Shown: in pieces, positions 7,763-15,991 of the stretch | How the letters are laid out: each line of letters opens with the position of its first letter | How positions within the stretch are numbered: position 1 is the stretch's first letter | From: Ruminococcus sp. OA3 | GTDB lineage: Bacteria; Bacillota; Clostridia; Lachnospirales; Lachnospiraceae | NCBI RefSeq assembly: GCF_022440845.1 | Contig: NZ_JAKNTO010000001.1 | Span: forward strand, 1,488,001-1,552,000 | Direction of reading: 5' to 3' | Length of the DNA stretch: 64,000 nucleotides | Made by a program: the position numbers and the translations under genes | Notes under the pieces: generated by a model | Database searches by the model: none | What the model saw: the letters and a program-made list of their open reading frames with translations, nothing else | Told to the model about the DNA's origin: nothing

Positions 7763-10153
7763 ATGGCAAAAGCGTATATAAATCGTATTGAGGCGTTGAG
7801 AAAACAATATCTTGATACACGGGTGGACATGGATGTTTATAATGCAAAATATCTTACCGAAGGGTTTAAAGCAACGGAAGGCCAGCCCTGGATCATACAG
7901 AAAGCTGCAGGATTTAAGAATCAGTGTCTGAAAAAGAATATCTTTATACTGGATCATGAGCTGCTTGTGGGCGGCGCGGCATTTAAGCCGCGTGCCGGTA
8001 TTTTGTGTGCAGACAGTTCCTGTTCTATTCTGGACAGGGAACTGGATACCATCAGTACCCGCACATTCGATCCGTTTTACCTGGATGAAGAAGGCAAAAA
8101 GATTTTCAAAGAAGAAGTGTCTGATTATTGGAAGAACAAATGTCTTTTAGACCGCTGGCAGGCTATGATGCCGGAGAAGCTCAGGGACTTAAGAGACAGC
8201 GGAATGATCTATATCGACAGGAAAGCCGTTCGCGGCTATGGGGAGACGACACCTGGCTGGCCCGAACTGCTCTCAAAAGGCGTGGGCGGTTTTAAGAGAG
8301 AGGCTGAGGAAAAGCTTAAGCAGCTTACGGAATCACGTGTTGGGGACCTGGAAAAAATTTATTTTCTTAAGGCGGAAATCACTGCTGCTGAAGGAATTAC
8401 TGCTCTGGCTAACCGCCATGCAGATCTGGCGGAGCAGATGGCAGAGGAATGTAAGGATGAGGTGAGAAAAAAAGAGCTTCTTAAAATAGCGGAAGTGAAC
8501 CGCAGAGTGCCTGAACATCCGGCGAGCACTTTTTACGAGGCTGTCCAGTCTATGCTTACCTACGAATATGCAATTTATATGGAACAAAATGCTTCGTCTT
8601 ATAATCTGGGACGTATCGATCAGTATCTGCTGCCTTACTATGAAGCAGATCTGAAGGCCGGACGCATTGACCAGGATGGTGCACAGGAGCTTTTGGACTG
8701 TATGTGGATCAAGATCGCTGAGCTGTCTCTGTTCCAGGATGAGGTAACAGCTCAGTTTGCAGCGGGCTACTGTATTACGGTACAGGTAACGGCAGGAGGT
8801 ATCGACCAGTACGGAAATGATGCGGTGAATCCGCTGTCTTATATGGTGATTCAGGCTACTATGGATGTCCGCTTCAAAGAGCCCAACATGTCCATACGGT
8901 ACAATATAGCGAAAAATCCGGATTCTTTCCTGCGCAAAGGAGCAGAAGGGATCAGAATGGGATTGAGCATGCCTGCTGTTTACCATGACGATGCCGGAAT
9001 CAGGATGATGCTTAATAAAGGGGTGCCTTTAAGCGAAGCATGGGACTGGAATCCCTGCGGTTGTGTGGAGACGAACCTTTCCGGAAGAATGAAGCAGTAT
9101 ACGGATATGGCAGATGTGAATATGGGCGGCATCATTGAGATGGTACTGAACAATGGCGTCAGCCGCAAGACAGGCAGACAGGTATCGATTCAGACCGGCG
9201 ATCCTGTAAATTTCAAGACTTTCGATGATTTCATGAATGCATTAAAAGCGCAGATTGATTACTTTGTCGATGTGGTAGTGTCTGGAAATCAGCTTCTGGA
9301 TTATCTGAGCATGAACTATCGACCGGTTCCGGCGCTTTCCCTGGGTTATCCAAATTGTATGGAAGCAAAGAAGGATTACAGCGTGGGAGGTGCCAAATAT
9401 AACTGCGGCGGCGGCGTCATCACGGTAGGGCAGGCGGATATTATTAATTCCGTTGCCGCTGTGAAATATCTGATCTTTGATGAGAAAAAGCTTGCCATGG
9501 ATGAGCTGCTGCAGGCACTTGAGGCGAATTTTGAAGGCTACGAGGATATCCATCAGATGTGCATGGATGCGCCGAAATACGGAAATGACGAGGAAAAAGC
9601 AGACTTCTGCGTTGGGGAGATCTTCACCTATATAACGGACCAGTTTGAAAAGTACGATACAAAATTTGGAAAGATGACTACGGGAATGCTTCCTGTCTCC
9701 GGCAATACACCCATCGGTGCATGGGTGGGAGCTCTGCCGTCCGGCCGTTATGCGTGGACACCTCTGACAGATGGAATCGGAGCCACAGGCGGCACGGATG
9801 TGAACGGTCCTACTGCACTTTTGAAATCGGTGAGCCATATCCCGCACGCCCGGTTTACACAGGGAACACAGCTGAATATGAAGCTGGAGCCGGCGATTCT
9901 TAAAGGGGAGGCAGGTATCAGGAACCTGATGAATATGTTGAAAACGCAGTGTACACTGGACATTTACCATTCGCAGTTCAATGTTGTGGACAGGGAAACG
10001 CTGCTGGATGCACAGGCTCATCCGGAAGAACACCGTGACCTTCTGATCCGTGTTGCCGGATATACGGCATTTTTTGTGGAGCTGGGAAAAGAAGTACAAG
10101 ATGAAATCATCGGCAGGACAGAAATCGATAACTGGGGGTGTGGATGTCGCTGA
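7763..10153 (+). CDS. Glycyl radical enzyme, pyruvate formate-lyase superfamily (GRE2), complete
   Basis: A 796-residue protein; ATG 7763 follows AAGGAG. The active-site signature NPCGCVETN puts the thiyl Cys at 434 and the general base Glu at 436, and the C-terminal motif RVAGYTAFF puts the radical Gly at 766. The CxxE pattern matches GRE eliminases and dehydratases (CutC, HypD, PduC-like) or decarboxylases rather than pyruvate formate-lyase, which has Cys-Cys. I do not recognise a characterised orthologue, so the substrate is open. It works anaerobically in the cytoplasm or in a complex and needs the activase at 10180. It is the more complete of two close paralogues, probably with overlapping substrates or different induction. 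Confidence 0.95.
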   Translation: MAKAYINRIEALRKQYLDTRVDMDVYNAKYLTEGFKATEGQPWIIQKAAGFKNQCLKKNIFILDHELLVGGAAFKPRAGILCADSSCSILDRELDTISTRTFDPFYLDEEGKKIFKEEVSDYWKNKCLLDRWQAMMPEKLRDLRDSGMIYIDRKAVRGYGETTPGWPELLSKGVGGFKREAEEKLKQLTESRVGDLEKIYFLKAEITAAEGITALANRHADLAEQMAEECKDEVRKKELLKIAEVNRRVPEHPASTFYEAVQSMLTYEYAIYMEQNASSYNLGRIDQYLLPYYEADLKAGRIDQDGAQELLDCMWIKIAELSLFQDEVTAQFAAGYCITVQVTAGGIDQYGNDAVNPLSYMVIQATMDVRFKEPNMSIRYNIAKNPDSFLRKGAEGIRMGLSMPAVYHDDAGIRMMLNKGVPLSEAWDWNPCGCVETNLSGRMKQYTDMADVNMGGIIEMVLNNGVSRKTGRQVSIQTGDPVNFKTFDDFMNALKAQIDYFVDVVVSGNQLLDYLSMNYRPVPALSLGYPNCMEAKKDYSVGGAKYNCGGGVITVGQADIINSVAAVKYLIFDEKKLAMDELLQALEANFEGYEDIHQMCMDAPKYGNDEEKADFCVGEIFTYITDQFEKYDTKFGKMTTGMLPVSGNTPIGAWVGALPSGRYAWTPLTDGIGATGGTDVNGPTALLKSVSHIPHARFTQGTQLNMKLEPAILKGEAGIRNLMNMLKTQCTLDIYHSQFNVVDRETLLDAQAHPEEHRDLLIRVAGYTAFFVELGKEVQDEIIGRTEIDNWGCGCR

Positions 10154-10179
10154 TGCCTGGATCTTACCAAGGAAAAGAA

Positions 10180-10950
10180 ATGGAGGGAACAGTACTCAGA
10201 ATTGAGAGAAGTTCTATCTTTGACGGGGATGGTCTCCGAACTGTCGTTTTTTTAAAAGGCTGTCCCCTCAGCTGCTGGTGGTGTAATGCGCCGGAGAGTC
10301 AGAGTATGCTGATTGAGGGGACAACAGAAGAGGAAACCAGAAAGAAGATGTATGGCAGGCTGATGACGGTGGAGGAGGTACTGAAGGAAGTGCGTAAAGA
10401 CAGTTCTTTTTATTTCCATTCGGGAGGCGGCATGACGCTTTCGGGGGGAGAACCCCTGTCGCAGTCATACTTTTCCAGATGCCTGCTGCAGCAGACGGAA
10501 AGAGAAGGGATTGACACAGTGGTCGAAACTACTTTTTACGGAGACTGGGGGGACATTGATCCGATTCTGCATCATGTTTCTGCGGCATACGTGGACCTGA
10601 AAATCATGAATCCAAAGGAACACAAAAAATACTGTGGAGTGGATAATAAAAAAATCCTGGAAAATCTGAAACGAACAAATGAGACGAATGCTGATTTTCG
10701 GCTGGTCATAAGGATTCCTGTGATACCGGGAATCAATGATTCGGAGGAAAATCTCCACAGGACAGGGGCTTTTGCCGGTCGGTTGAAGCACCTGGACGCT
10801 ATAGAACTTTTACCTTATCATCGTCTGGGAGCAGGCAATTATCGGAAGCTGGGACGGGCTTATCTGCTTCCGGATCTTCAGACGCCTTCACAGGAAGAAC
10901 TGGAGCGCTGCAGGGAAATCCTCAGTCTGTATGTAAAACGGGTAATTTAG
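10180..10950 (+). CDS. Glycyl radical enzyme activase, radical SAM, short form
   Basis: A 256-residue protein. ATG 10180 follows AAGGA; earlier in-frame codons overlap the GRE2 end and lack a ribosome site. The radical SAM cluster motif is Cys28-xxx-Cys32-xx-Cys35 (GCPLSCWWC), followed by the SAM-binding segment MTLSGGEPL. It abstracts a hydrogen from the GRE glycine using SAM and an electron donor. Most activases of eliminase-type GREs carry a ferredoxin-like insert with two extra [4Fe-4S] clusters after the first motif; here only about 22 residues separate the motif from MTVEEVLKEV, so the insert is missing, as in pyruvate formate-lyase activase. It lies 26 nt after GRE2. Confidence 0.93.
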   Translation: MEGTVLRIERSSIFDGDGLRTVVFLKGCPLSCWWCNAPESQSMLIEGTTEEETRKKMYGRLMTVEEVLKEVRKDSSFYFHSGGGMTLSGGEPLSQSYFSRCLLQQTEREGIDTVVETTFYGDWGDIDPILHHVSAAYVDLKIMNPKEHKKYCGVDNKKILENLKRTNETNADFRLVIRIPVIPGINDSEENLHRTGAFAGRLKHLDAIELLPYHRLGAGNYRKLGRAYLLPDLQTPSQEELERCREILSLYVKRVI

Positions 10951-10976
10951 CTGCATGAATGTAAGGGGTGATATGC

Positions 10977-11702
10977 ATGAAACAGGATATCCAAATTAAT
11001 CATTTTCAGGAGTGTCATGGACAGCACGCCCATGAATATCCACAGGTACTGATTCCTTTAAAAGCAAGTTTGAGGCTGGTTGCGGGGGAGGCGGAATACA
11101 GAGTGAGTTCCAGGGAACTCTGCTTTATTCCGGAGGGGATGGAGCACGCATGCGATTTTAAAGGAGAAATGCTGGCTTTGAATCTGGACGGACAGGAAAT
11201 CACAAGACACCGTTATTTTCTGGCGGAGCCTTTTGTCCTGTCCATGAAAGGACAGATCCTGCAGCTGATACAGTTGATTCAGGCAGAACTGAGGGAGCAG
11301 CCGGAAAGTGAATCCGTGCAACACCTGTACCGCTATTTTTACAGTAAGCTGATGGAAGAGTGTATGCCTCCGTCCATCTGGTATATCAGCAATCATTATG
11401 ATGCTCACATTACCATGGAGCAGCTTGCTTACATCGAAAGCTATAACGTGAAGTATTATAACGACTGGTTCAAGCAGAAGACCGGGGTGTCTCCGGGGTA
11501 TTATCTGCGCAGGACCCGGATTGACAAAGCAAAAGAAATACTGGAGAATACGGAATTTGGAATGACAGAGATCGCGGTTATGATAGGATACAGCAGTAAT
11601 TCCTCATTTACCAGGGCATTTCGAAGTATCACCGGCATATCGCCTGAGATGTACAGAAAAACGATATTCAATGGGGAGAGAGGGATGAGGAAAGCATTGT
11701 AA
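10977..11702 (+). CDS. AraC-family transcriptional regulator with cupin-like sensor
   Basis: A 241-residue protein; ATG 10977 follows AAGGGGTG and lies 26 nt after the activase. The N-terminal half is cupin-like with His-rich HGQHAHEYPQ and the second-strand segment FIPEGMEHACDF. The C-terminal half has two helix-turn-helix units (MTEIAVMIGYSSNSSFTRAF is the second). Ligand binding in the cupin likely reports pathway substrate. It is the best candidate activator of the two matching promoters at 3503 and 11723, the second of which lies immediately downstream of this gene. Confidence 0.9.
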   Translation: MKQDIQINHFQECHGQHAHEYPQVLIPLKASLRLVAGEAEYRVSSRELCFIPEGMEHACDFKGEMLALNLDGQEITRHRYFLAEPFVLSMKGQILQLIQLIQAELREQPESESVQHLYRYFYSKLMEECMPPSIWYISNHYDAHITMEQLAYIESYNVKYYNDWFKQKTGVSPGYYLRRTRIDKAKEILENTEFGMTEIAVMIGYSSNSSFTRAFRSITGISPEMYRKTIFNGERGMRKAL

Positions 11703-11722
11703 GTGTATTTCTTTTGCACGGT

Positions 11723-11780
11723 CAGCGGTATTTTTTTTCTGACTTTCTGCAATATGCCCTGAATCGACAGATAATATAAT
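11723..11780 (+). promoter_or_regulatory. Conserved promoter module P2 upstream of the 4-hydroxybutyryl-CoA dehydratase
   Basis: This block matches P1 (3503-3560) at 45 of 58 positions without gaps. GACTTTCTG begins 34 nt before TATAAT (11775-11780) in both. The -35 position is again weak, consistent with an activator-dependent promoter and common control. Confidence 0.65.
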
Positions 11781-11819
11781 GGTTACACGGATTATTTGTT
11801 GAAGAAAGGAAGAAGGAAC

Positions 11820-13268
11820 ATGATGACAAAGAAAGAGTACATTGAAAGTTTAAGAAAACTAAATCTGGTGGTTTACATGTTTGGAGAAAAAATAGAGTCT
11901 GCGGTGGACCATCCGGTGATCAGGCCTTCCATGAATTCCGTCGCAGCTACATACGAGCTGGCCGAGTACCCTGAATACGAAGACCTTATGACGGCCACTT
12001 CGAATCTGACGGGGAATAAAATCAACCGTTTTACGCACATCCACCAGAGCACGGAAGATCTGGTGAAGAAGGTTAAAATGCAGAGAATGCTTGGACAAAA
12101 AACGGCAGCATGCTTCCAGCGCTGTGTAGGAATGGATGCCGGAAATGCAGTGTACAGTACCACCTATGAAATTGATCAGAAACTGGGAACACACTATTTC
12201 AATAATTTCGTAAATTTCTGGAAGAAGGTTCAGGAAAATGACTGGACAGTTGACGGTGCCATGACAGATCCGAAAGGAAACAGAGGATTGTCCCCGGCGG
12301 GGCAGGAAGATCCTGATCTGTATCTGCGGGTGGTAGAGAGAAGAGATGATGGAATCGTCGTAAGAGGTGCAAAGGCACATCAGACAGGCATTGTGAATTC
12401 ACATGAAGTTCTGGTCATGCCTACCGTGGCTATGAAGCCCGAAGAAAAAGACTATGCAGTGTCATTTGCGGTACCTTCGGATGCAGAAGGGGTTTTCATG
12501 ATCTACGGACGGCAGTCCTGTGATACGAGAAAGATGGAAGAAGGCGCGGATATCGATCTTGGCAACAGTCAGTATGGCGGACATGAGGCTTTGATTATCT
12601 TTGATAATGTTTTTGTTCCAAATGAGAGAATCTTCATGAACGGCGAAACGGAATTCTCAGGAATGCTGGTAGAACGGTTTGCATCTTATCACAGGCAGAG
12701 TTATGGAGGATGCAAAGTCGGGGTGGGTGATGTGCTGATCGGAGCGACGGCACTTGCCGCAGAATACAACGGAATTCCAAAGGCATCACACATAAAAGAC
12801 AAATTAATTGAGATGACGCACCTGAACGAAACGCTTTATGCATGCGGCATTGCCTGCTCAGCTGAGGGGGCCCGGACGCAGTCGGGAAATTACTATGTGA
12901 ATACACTGCTTGCCAATGTCTGCAAACAGAATATTACAAGGCTTCCGTATGAGATCTCCCGTCTGGCAGAAGATATTGCCGGCGGGTTAATGGTAACATT
13001 ACCCTCTGAACAGGACTTCAGAAACGAAAAGATCGGTCCGTACATAGAAAAATATTTTAAAGGCGATGCGAAGATTTCAACTGAAAACCGTATGCGCGTT
13101 CTCAGGCTCATAGAAAATATCACCCTTGGGACTGCAGCGGTCGGATACAGGACAGAGTCCATGCACGGGGCCGGCTCTCCGCAGGCGCAGCGGATCATGA
13201 TTTCAAGACAGGGAAATATCGAGAGAAAGAAAGAGCTTGCAAAAAGGCTTGCCAGGATCGAGGACTGA
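11820..13268 (+). CDS. abfD: 4-hydroxybutyryl-CoA dehydratase / vinylacetyl-CoA isomerase
   Basis: A 482-residue FAD and [4Fe-4S] enzyme that dehydrates 4-hydroxybutyryl-CoA to crotonyl-CoA. The known cluster ligands of the Clostridium aminobutyricum enzyme (Cys99, Cys103, His292, Cys299) all align with an offset of one: Cys98 and Cys102 in ACFQRCVGMDA, His291 and Cys298 in SYHRQSYGGCK. Similarity to that enzyme is high from MTKKEYIESLRKLN to SMHGAGSPQAQRIM. The start ATG 11820 lies behind AGGAAGAAGG. It opens a unit with a NifU-type domain and a thiolase. A related 4-hydroxyacyl-CoA substrate cannot be excluded, but the ligand conservation argues for a working radical dehydratase. Confidence 0.94.
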   Translation: MMTKKEYIESLRKLNLVVYMFGEKIESAVDHPVIRPSMNSVAATYELAEYPEYEDLMTATSNLTGNKINRFTHIHQSTEDLVKKVKMQRMLGQKTAACFQRCVGMDAGNAVYSTTYEIDQKLGTHYFNNFVNFWKKVQENDWTVDGAMTDPKGNRGLSPAGQEDPDLYLRVVERRDDGIVVRGAKAHQTGIVNSHEVLVMPTVAMKPEEKDYAVSFAVPSDAEGVFMIYGRQSCDTRKMEEGADIDLGNSQYGGHEALIIFDNVFVPNERIFMNGETEFSGMLVERFASYHRQSYGGCKVGVGDVLIGATALAAEYNGIPKASHIKDKLIEMTHLNETLYACGIACSAEGARTQSGNYYVNTLLANVCKQNITRLPYEISRLAEDIAGGLMVTLPSEQDFRNEKIGPYIEKYFKGDAKISTENRMRVLRLIENITLGTAAVGYRTESMHGAGSPQAQRIMISRQGNIERKKELAKRLARIED

Positions 13269-13271
13269 GTG

Positions 13272-13541
13272 ATGGATGAGAGAATACGTGAGATTCAAGG
13301 TTTACTGGACAAACAGTCATTATGCACCGGCTCTGTTATAAAAGTCCAGAGCGTTGCGGATAACAAAGTGATTGTAAGGATGCTTGGCACCTGCAGCGGA
13401 TGTCCGTCTGCGCAGCTGACAGTAAAAGAATCTGTAGAGACAGCGATTATAAAAGAGTATCCGTTTGTTGAAGAAGTAATTCTCGACACATCAGTGAGCG
13501 ATGATCTGCTGTCATTTGCGAAAAAACTGCTGATGAATTGA
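13272..13541 (+). CDS. Stand-alone NifU C-terminal (Nfu) domain protein
   Basis: An 89-residue protein consisting only of the NifU C-terminal domain with CSGCPSAQ (the cluster-binding CxxC). ATG 13272 lies 3 nt after the dehydratase stop. Such proteins bind and transfer [4Fe-4S] clusters. The position suggests a dedicated carrier for the unusual His-ligated cluster of the preceding dehydratase, which is an inference from context. The next gene begins about 26 nt downstream. Confidence 0.85.
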   Translation: MDERIREIQGLLDKQSLCTGSVIKVQSVADNKVIVRMLGTCSGCPSAQLTVKESVETAIIKEYPFVEEVILDTSVSDDLLSFAKKLLMN

Positions 13542-13567
13542 ATGAGTTTAAGGAGGACACTTATAAT

Positions 13568-14764
13568 ATGACAGATAACGTATATGTGATTGGAGCATGC
13601 CGTACAGCGATTGGTTCATTTTTAGGGACACTGAAGGGAGTAACAGCTGTAGAATTGGGTGCCCATGTGTTAAAAGAGGCAATAAAAAGAGCGGAAATTT
13701 TACCGGATCAGATAGACCAGGTGATTCTTGGCAACGTGCTGCAGGCAGGACAGGGGCAGAATCCGGCAAGACAGGTGACTGTCAACGCGGGACTGCCGAT
13801 TGAGGTTCCTGCTTTAACGATTAATAAAGTATGTGGATCGGGATTAAACACGATAGCCCTTTCAGCTGCGCTTATAAAAGCAGGAGAGGCAGACTGTATT
13901 GCCGCCGGCGGAATGGAAAGCATGTCCGGCGCACCGTATCTGCTGCCCGGCTTGAGGGAAGGACAGCGCATGGGAGATGGAACCACGGTAGACAGTATGA
14001 TTCACGAAGGGTTATGGGATGCTTTCAATGATTATCATATGGGTGTCACAGCAGAAAATGTCGCAGAGCAATATCAGATAACCAGGGAAGAGCAGGATGA
14101 ATTTGCTCTGAAATCCCAAATGAAAGCAAAAACTGCATCAGAGACCGGAAAATTCAAGGAGGAGATTGTTCCTGTCAGCATTCCGCAGAGAAAAGGAGAT
14201 GATATTGTCTTCCAGCAGGATGAACATATACGTCCAAATACGTCCGTTGAACAGCTGGCCAGGCTGAGACCTGCTTTTAAAGCAGGCGGGACAGTAACAG
14301 CGGGCAACGCATCCGGTATCAATGACGCCGCATGTATCATGCTGGTGGTCTCTGAAAAATTTGTAAAGGAAAACCATCTGAAACCGCTGGCGAGGGTGGC
14401 GTGCAGCGCGTCCTGCGGAATAGATCCCAAGATTATGGGACTGGGTCCTGTACCGACGATAAAGAAGCTGCTGAAAAAATCGGAACTGCATGTAGATGAC
14501 ATTGATTTATTTGAAATAAATGAAGCGTTCGCGTCGCAGTCGATCGGTGTTTTAAGAGATCTTGAGATTCCGGATCACAAGGTCAATGTAAACGGGGGAG
14601 CCATCGCACTGGGGCATCCCATCGGCGCATCGGGTGCCCGCATTGCTGCTACTTTATTATATGAAATGAAAAGATCCGGCAGGCGTTTTGGTGTCGCAAG
14701 CCTGTGTATCGGGGGCGGCATGGGAGAAGCTGTATTGTTTGAAAGAGACTCCTTGTGCCAGTAA
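13568..14764 (+). CDS. Acetyl-CoA C-acetyltransferase (thiolase)
   Basis: A 398-residue thiolase. ATG 13568 follows AAGGAGGAC; the longer opening at 13538 overlaps the previous gene and is less likely. The nucleophile Cys89 lies in NKVCGSGLN, the NEAFA and GHPIGASGAR motifs are present and the second catalytic Cys is in CIGGGMGEA. In this setting it probably cleaves acetoacetyl-CoA with CoA to two acetyl-CoA. With hbd (3687) and the dehydratase (11820) only a crotonase is missing from a crotonyl-CoA to acetyl-CoA route. Confidence 0.94.
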   Translation: MTDNVYVIGACRTAIGSFLGTLKGVTAVELGAHVLKEAIKRAEILPDQIDQVILGNVLQAGQGQNPARQVTVNAGLPIEVPALTINKVCGSGLNTIALSAALIKAGEADCIAAGGMESMSGAPYLLPGLREGQRMGDGTTVDSMIHEGLWDAFNDYHMGVTAENVAEQYQITREEQDEFALKSQMKAKTASETGKFKEEIVPVSIPQRKGDDIVFQQDEHIRPNTSVEQLARLRPAFKAGGTVTAGNASGINDAACIMLVVSEKFVKENHLKPLARVACSASCGIDPKIMGLGPVPTIKKLLKKSELHVDDIDLFEINEAFASQSIGVLRDLEIPDHKVNVNGGAIALGHPIGASGARIAATLLYEMKRSGRRFGVASLCIGGGMGEAVLFERDSLCQ

Positions 14765-14832
14765 AAGATGCAGGTTCCATGGAGGCCGGCCATTGAGAGC
14801 AGAAAATATAAATTTTCTAAGCGTTTTTCAAA

Positions 14833-14861
14833 TTGTGGACGTATCATACAGATGTTACAAT
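14833..14861 (+). promoter_or_regulatory. Possible promoter of the first URO-D-like gene
   Basis: TTGTGG (14833-14838), 17-nt spacer, TACAAT (14856-14861), about 47 nt before the start at 14909. Confidence 0.5.
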
Positions 14862-14908
14862 CGTGATATCAAACAACAATGGTTCACATTTTGAAAGGGG
14901 TATGAAAG

Positions 14909-15991
14909 ATGGAAATGACATCAAAAGAACGCTTAAACTGTGTACTGGAGGGAAAAACACCGGACCGCCTGGCGAGCTCATTCCTGATCAATCCGTATTA
15001 TACGAACAGCCTGCCAGGTAAGCCGGATCCGATCGAGTTTATGAAAGAACTCGGAGCAGATATTATTGATCGCGATGGACCGCTGCCGTATAAGATCGTG
15101 CTGTCGGGGGGCGTGGAATATACGGACGTATATGAAAACGGTGAAACCGTCCGCACATACACCACACCTGTCGGAACGATTTATGAATCATTTGCAGGTC
15201 CGATGCTCTGGGGATCAATCTCCGCACGTAAATCAAGTTTCGTTAAGGAGCTGGAAGATTATAAAATTCTGCAGTATGTCTTTGAACACATGGATTTTGA
15301 ACCGGATTACAGCTGGTATGAAGAGCGGATGGAACTGATCGGTGATCACGGCATTGTTGTGCCGCAGGCGACGGAATTTCGGTCCTCACTGGAATATCTG
15401 CTGGAAGATAATCTGCAGCGCACGATCATAGATCTGTCTGAAGAACCGGAAATCGTAGAAGAGTTCATGCAGGTACTGAAGGCCGCTAATATGCGGGCGT
15501 GCCGTGTTGCGGCGGGCTGTCCCGCGACTTACTTCAATGTGTGGGAAGATTCTTCGACAACACTGCTCTCACCGGCGTGGTTTGAGGAGTATGTGCTTCC
15601 TGAGTTTCAGGAATTTACGGATATTCTGGCGGCGAATGGGAAAAAACTGATCCATCATTCCTGCGGAAAGATTAAGAATCTGCTGCCACTCATGAATCAG
15701 GAGAGCGTAGCAGCGTTTGAATCGGTGACACCTGCACCGGTGGGAGATATTCAGATCAGAGATTGTTACGATGCGTGGGATGACAAATTTGTAGTCATCG
15801 GCGGACTTGATCCGACCTTCCTGATACGCTGTACGCTGGAGGAACTGGAGCAAAGAACGGTTGAGACGATCGAGAGTCTGGGCGACCACAGGAGGCGGTT
15901 CGTGCTGGCGAACGGCGACAGTCTGCCTCCGCGTGTCGATCCACAAAAACTGTATAAAATGATTGAAATTGCAAAACGCTATACGTTCTGA
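14909..15991 (+). CDS. Uroporphyrinogen decarboxylase-like protein (methyltransferase type)
   Basis: A 360-residue URO-D fold protein; ATG 14909 is 8 nt after GAAAGGGG. It has the start pattern SKERLNCVLEGKTPDR seen in corrinoid methyltransferases of the MtaA/MtbA group rather than the haem enzyme, and a zinc-type HHSCG segment (HxC) near residue 250. The C-terminal segment LANGDSLPPRVDP stands where MtaA-type enzymes have their last zinc ligand, but no Cys is seen there. No haem pathway genes are near. It may move methyl groups or act on a substrate by an unknown reaction; no corrinoid protein lies in the window. Its 3' end overlaps the convergent AraC gene by 13 bp. Confidence 0.82.
   Translation: MEMTSKERLNCVLEGKTPDRLASSFLINPYYTNSLPGKPDPIEFMKELGADIIDRDGPLPYKIVLSGGVEYTDVYENGETVRTYTTPVGTIYESFAGPMLWGSISARKSSFVKELEDYKILQYVFEHMDFEPDYSWYEERMELIGDHGIVVPQATEFRSSLEYLLEDNLQRTIIDLSEEPEIVEEFMQVLKAANMRACRVAAGCPATYFNVWEDSSTTLLSPAWFEEYVLPEFQEFTDILAANGKKLIHHSCGKIKNLLPLMNQESVAAFESVTPAPVGDIQIRDCYDAWDDKFVVIGGLDPTFLIRCTLEELEQRTVETIESLGDHRRRFVLANGDSLPPRVDPQKLYKMIEIAKRYTF

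Noticed and set aside
9242-10099. A 285-codon minus-strand reading frame inside GRE2
   Set aside because: It lies opposite a strongly supported enzyme, has a Cys/His-rich composition typical of antisense frames and no ribosome site.
14909-15991. Assignment of the URO-D-like proteins as HemE of haem synthesis
   Set aside because: Start motif and HSCG segment match the methyltransferase group and no other haem gene is near.
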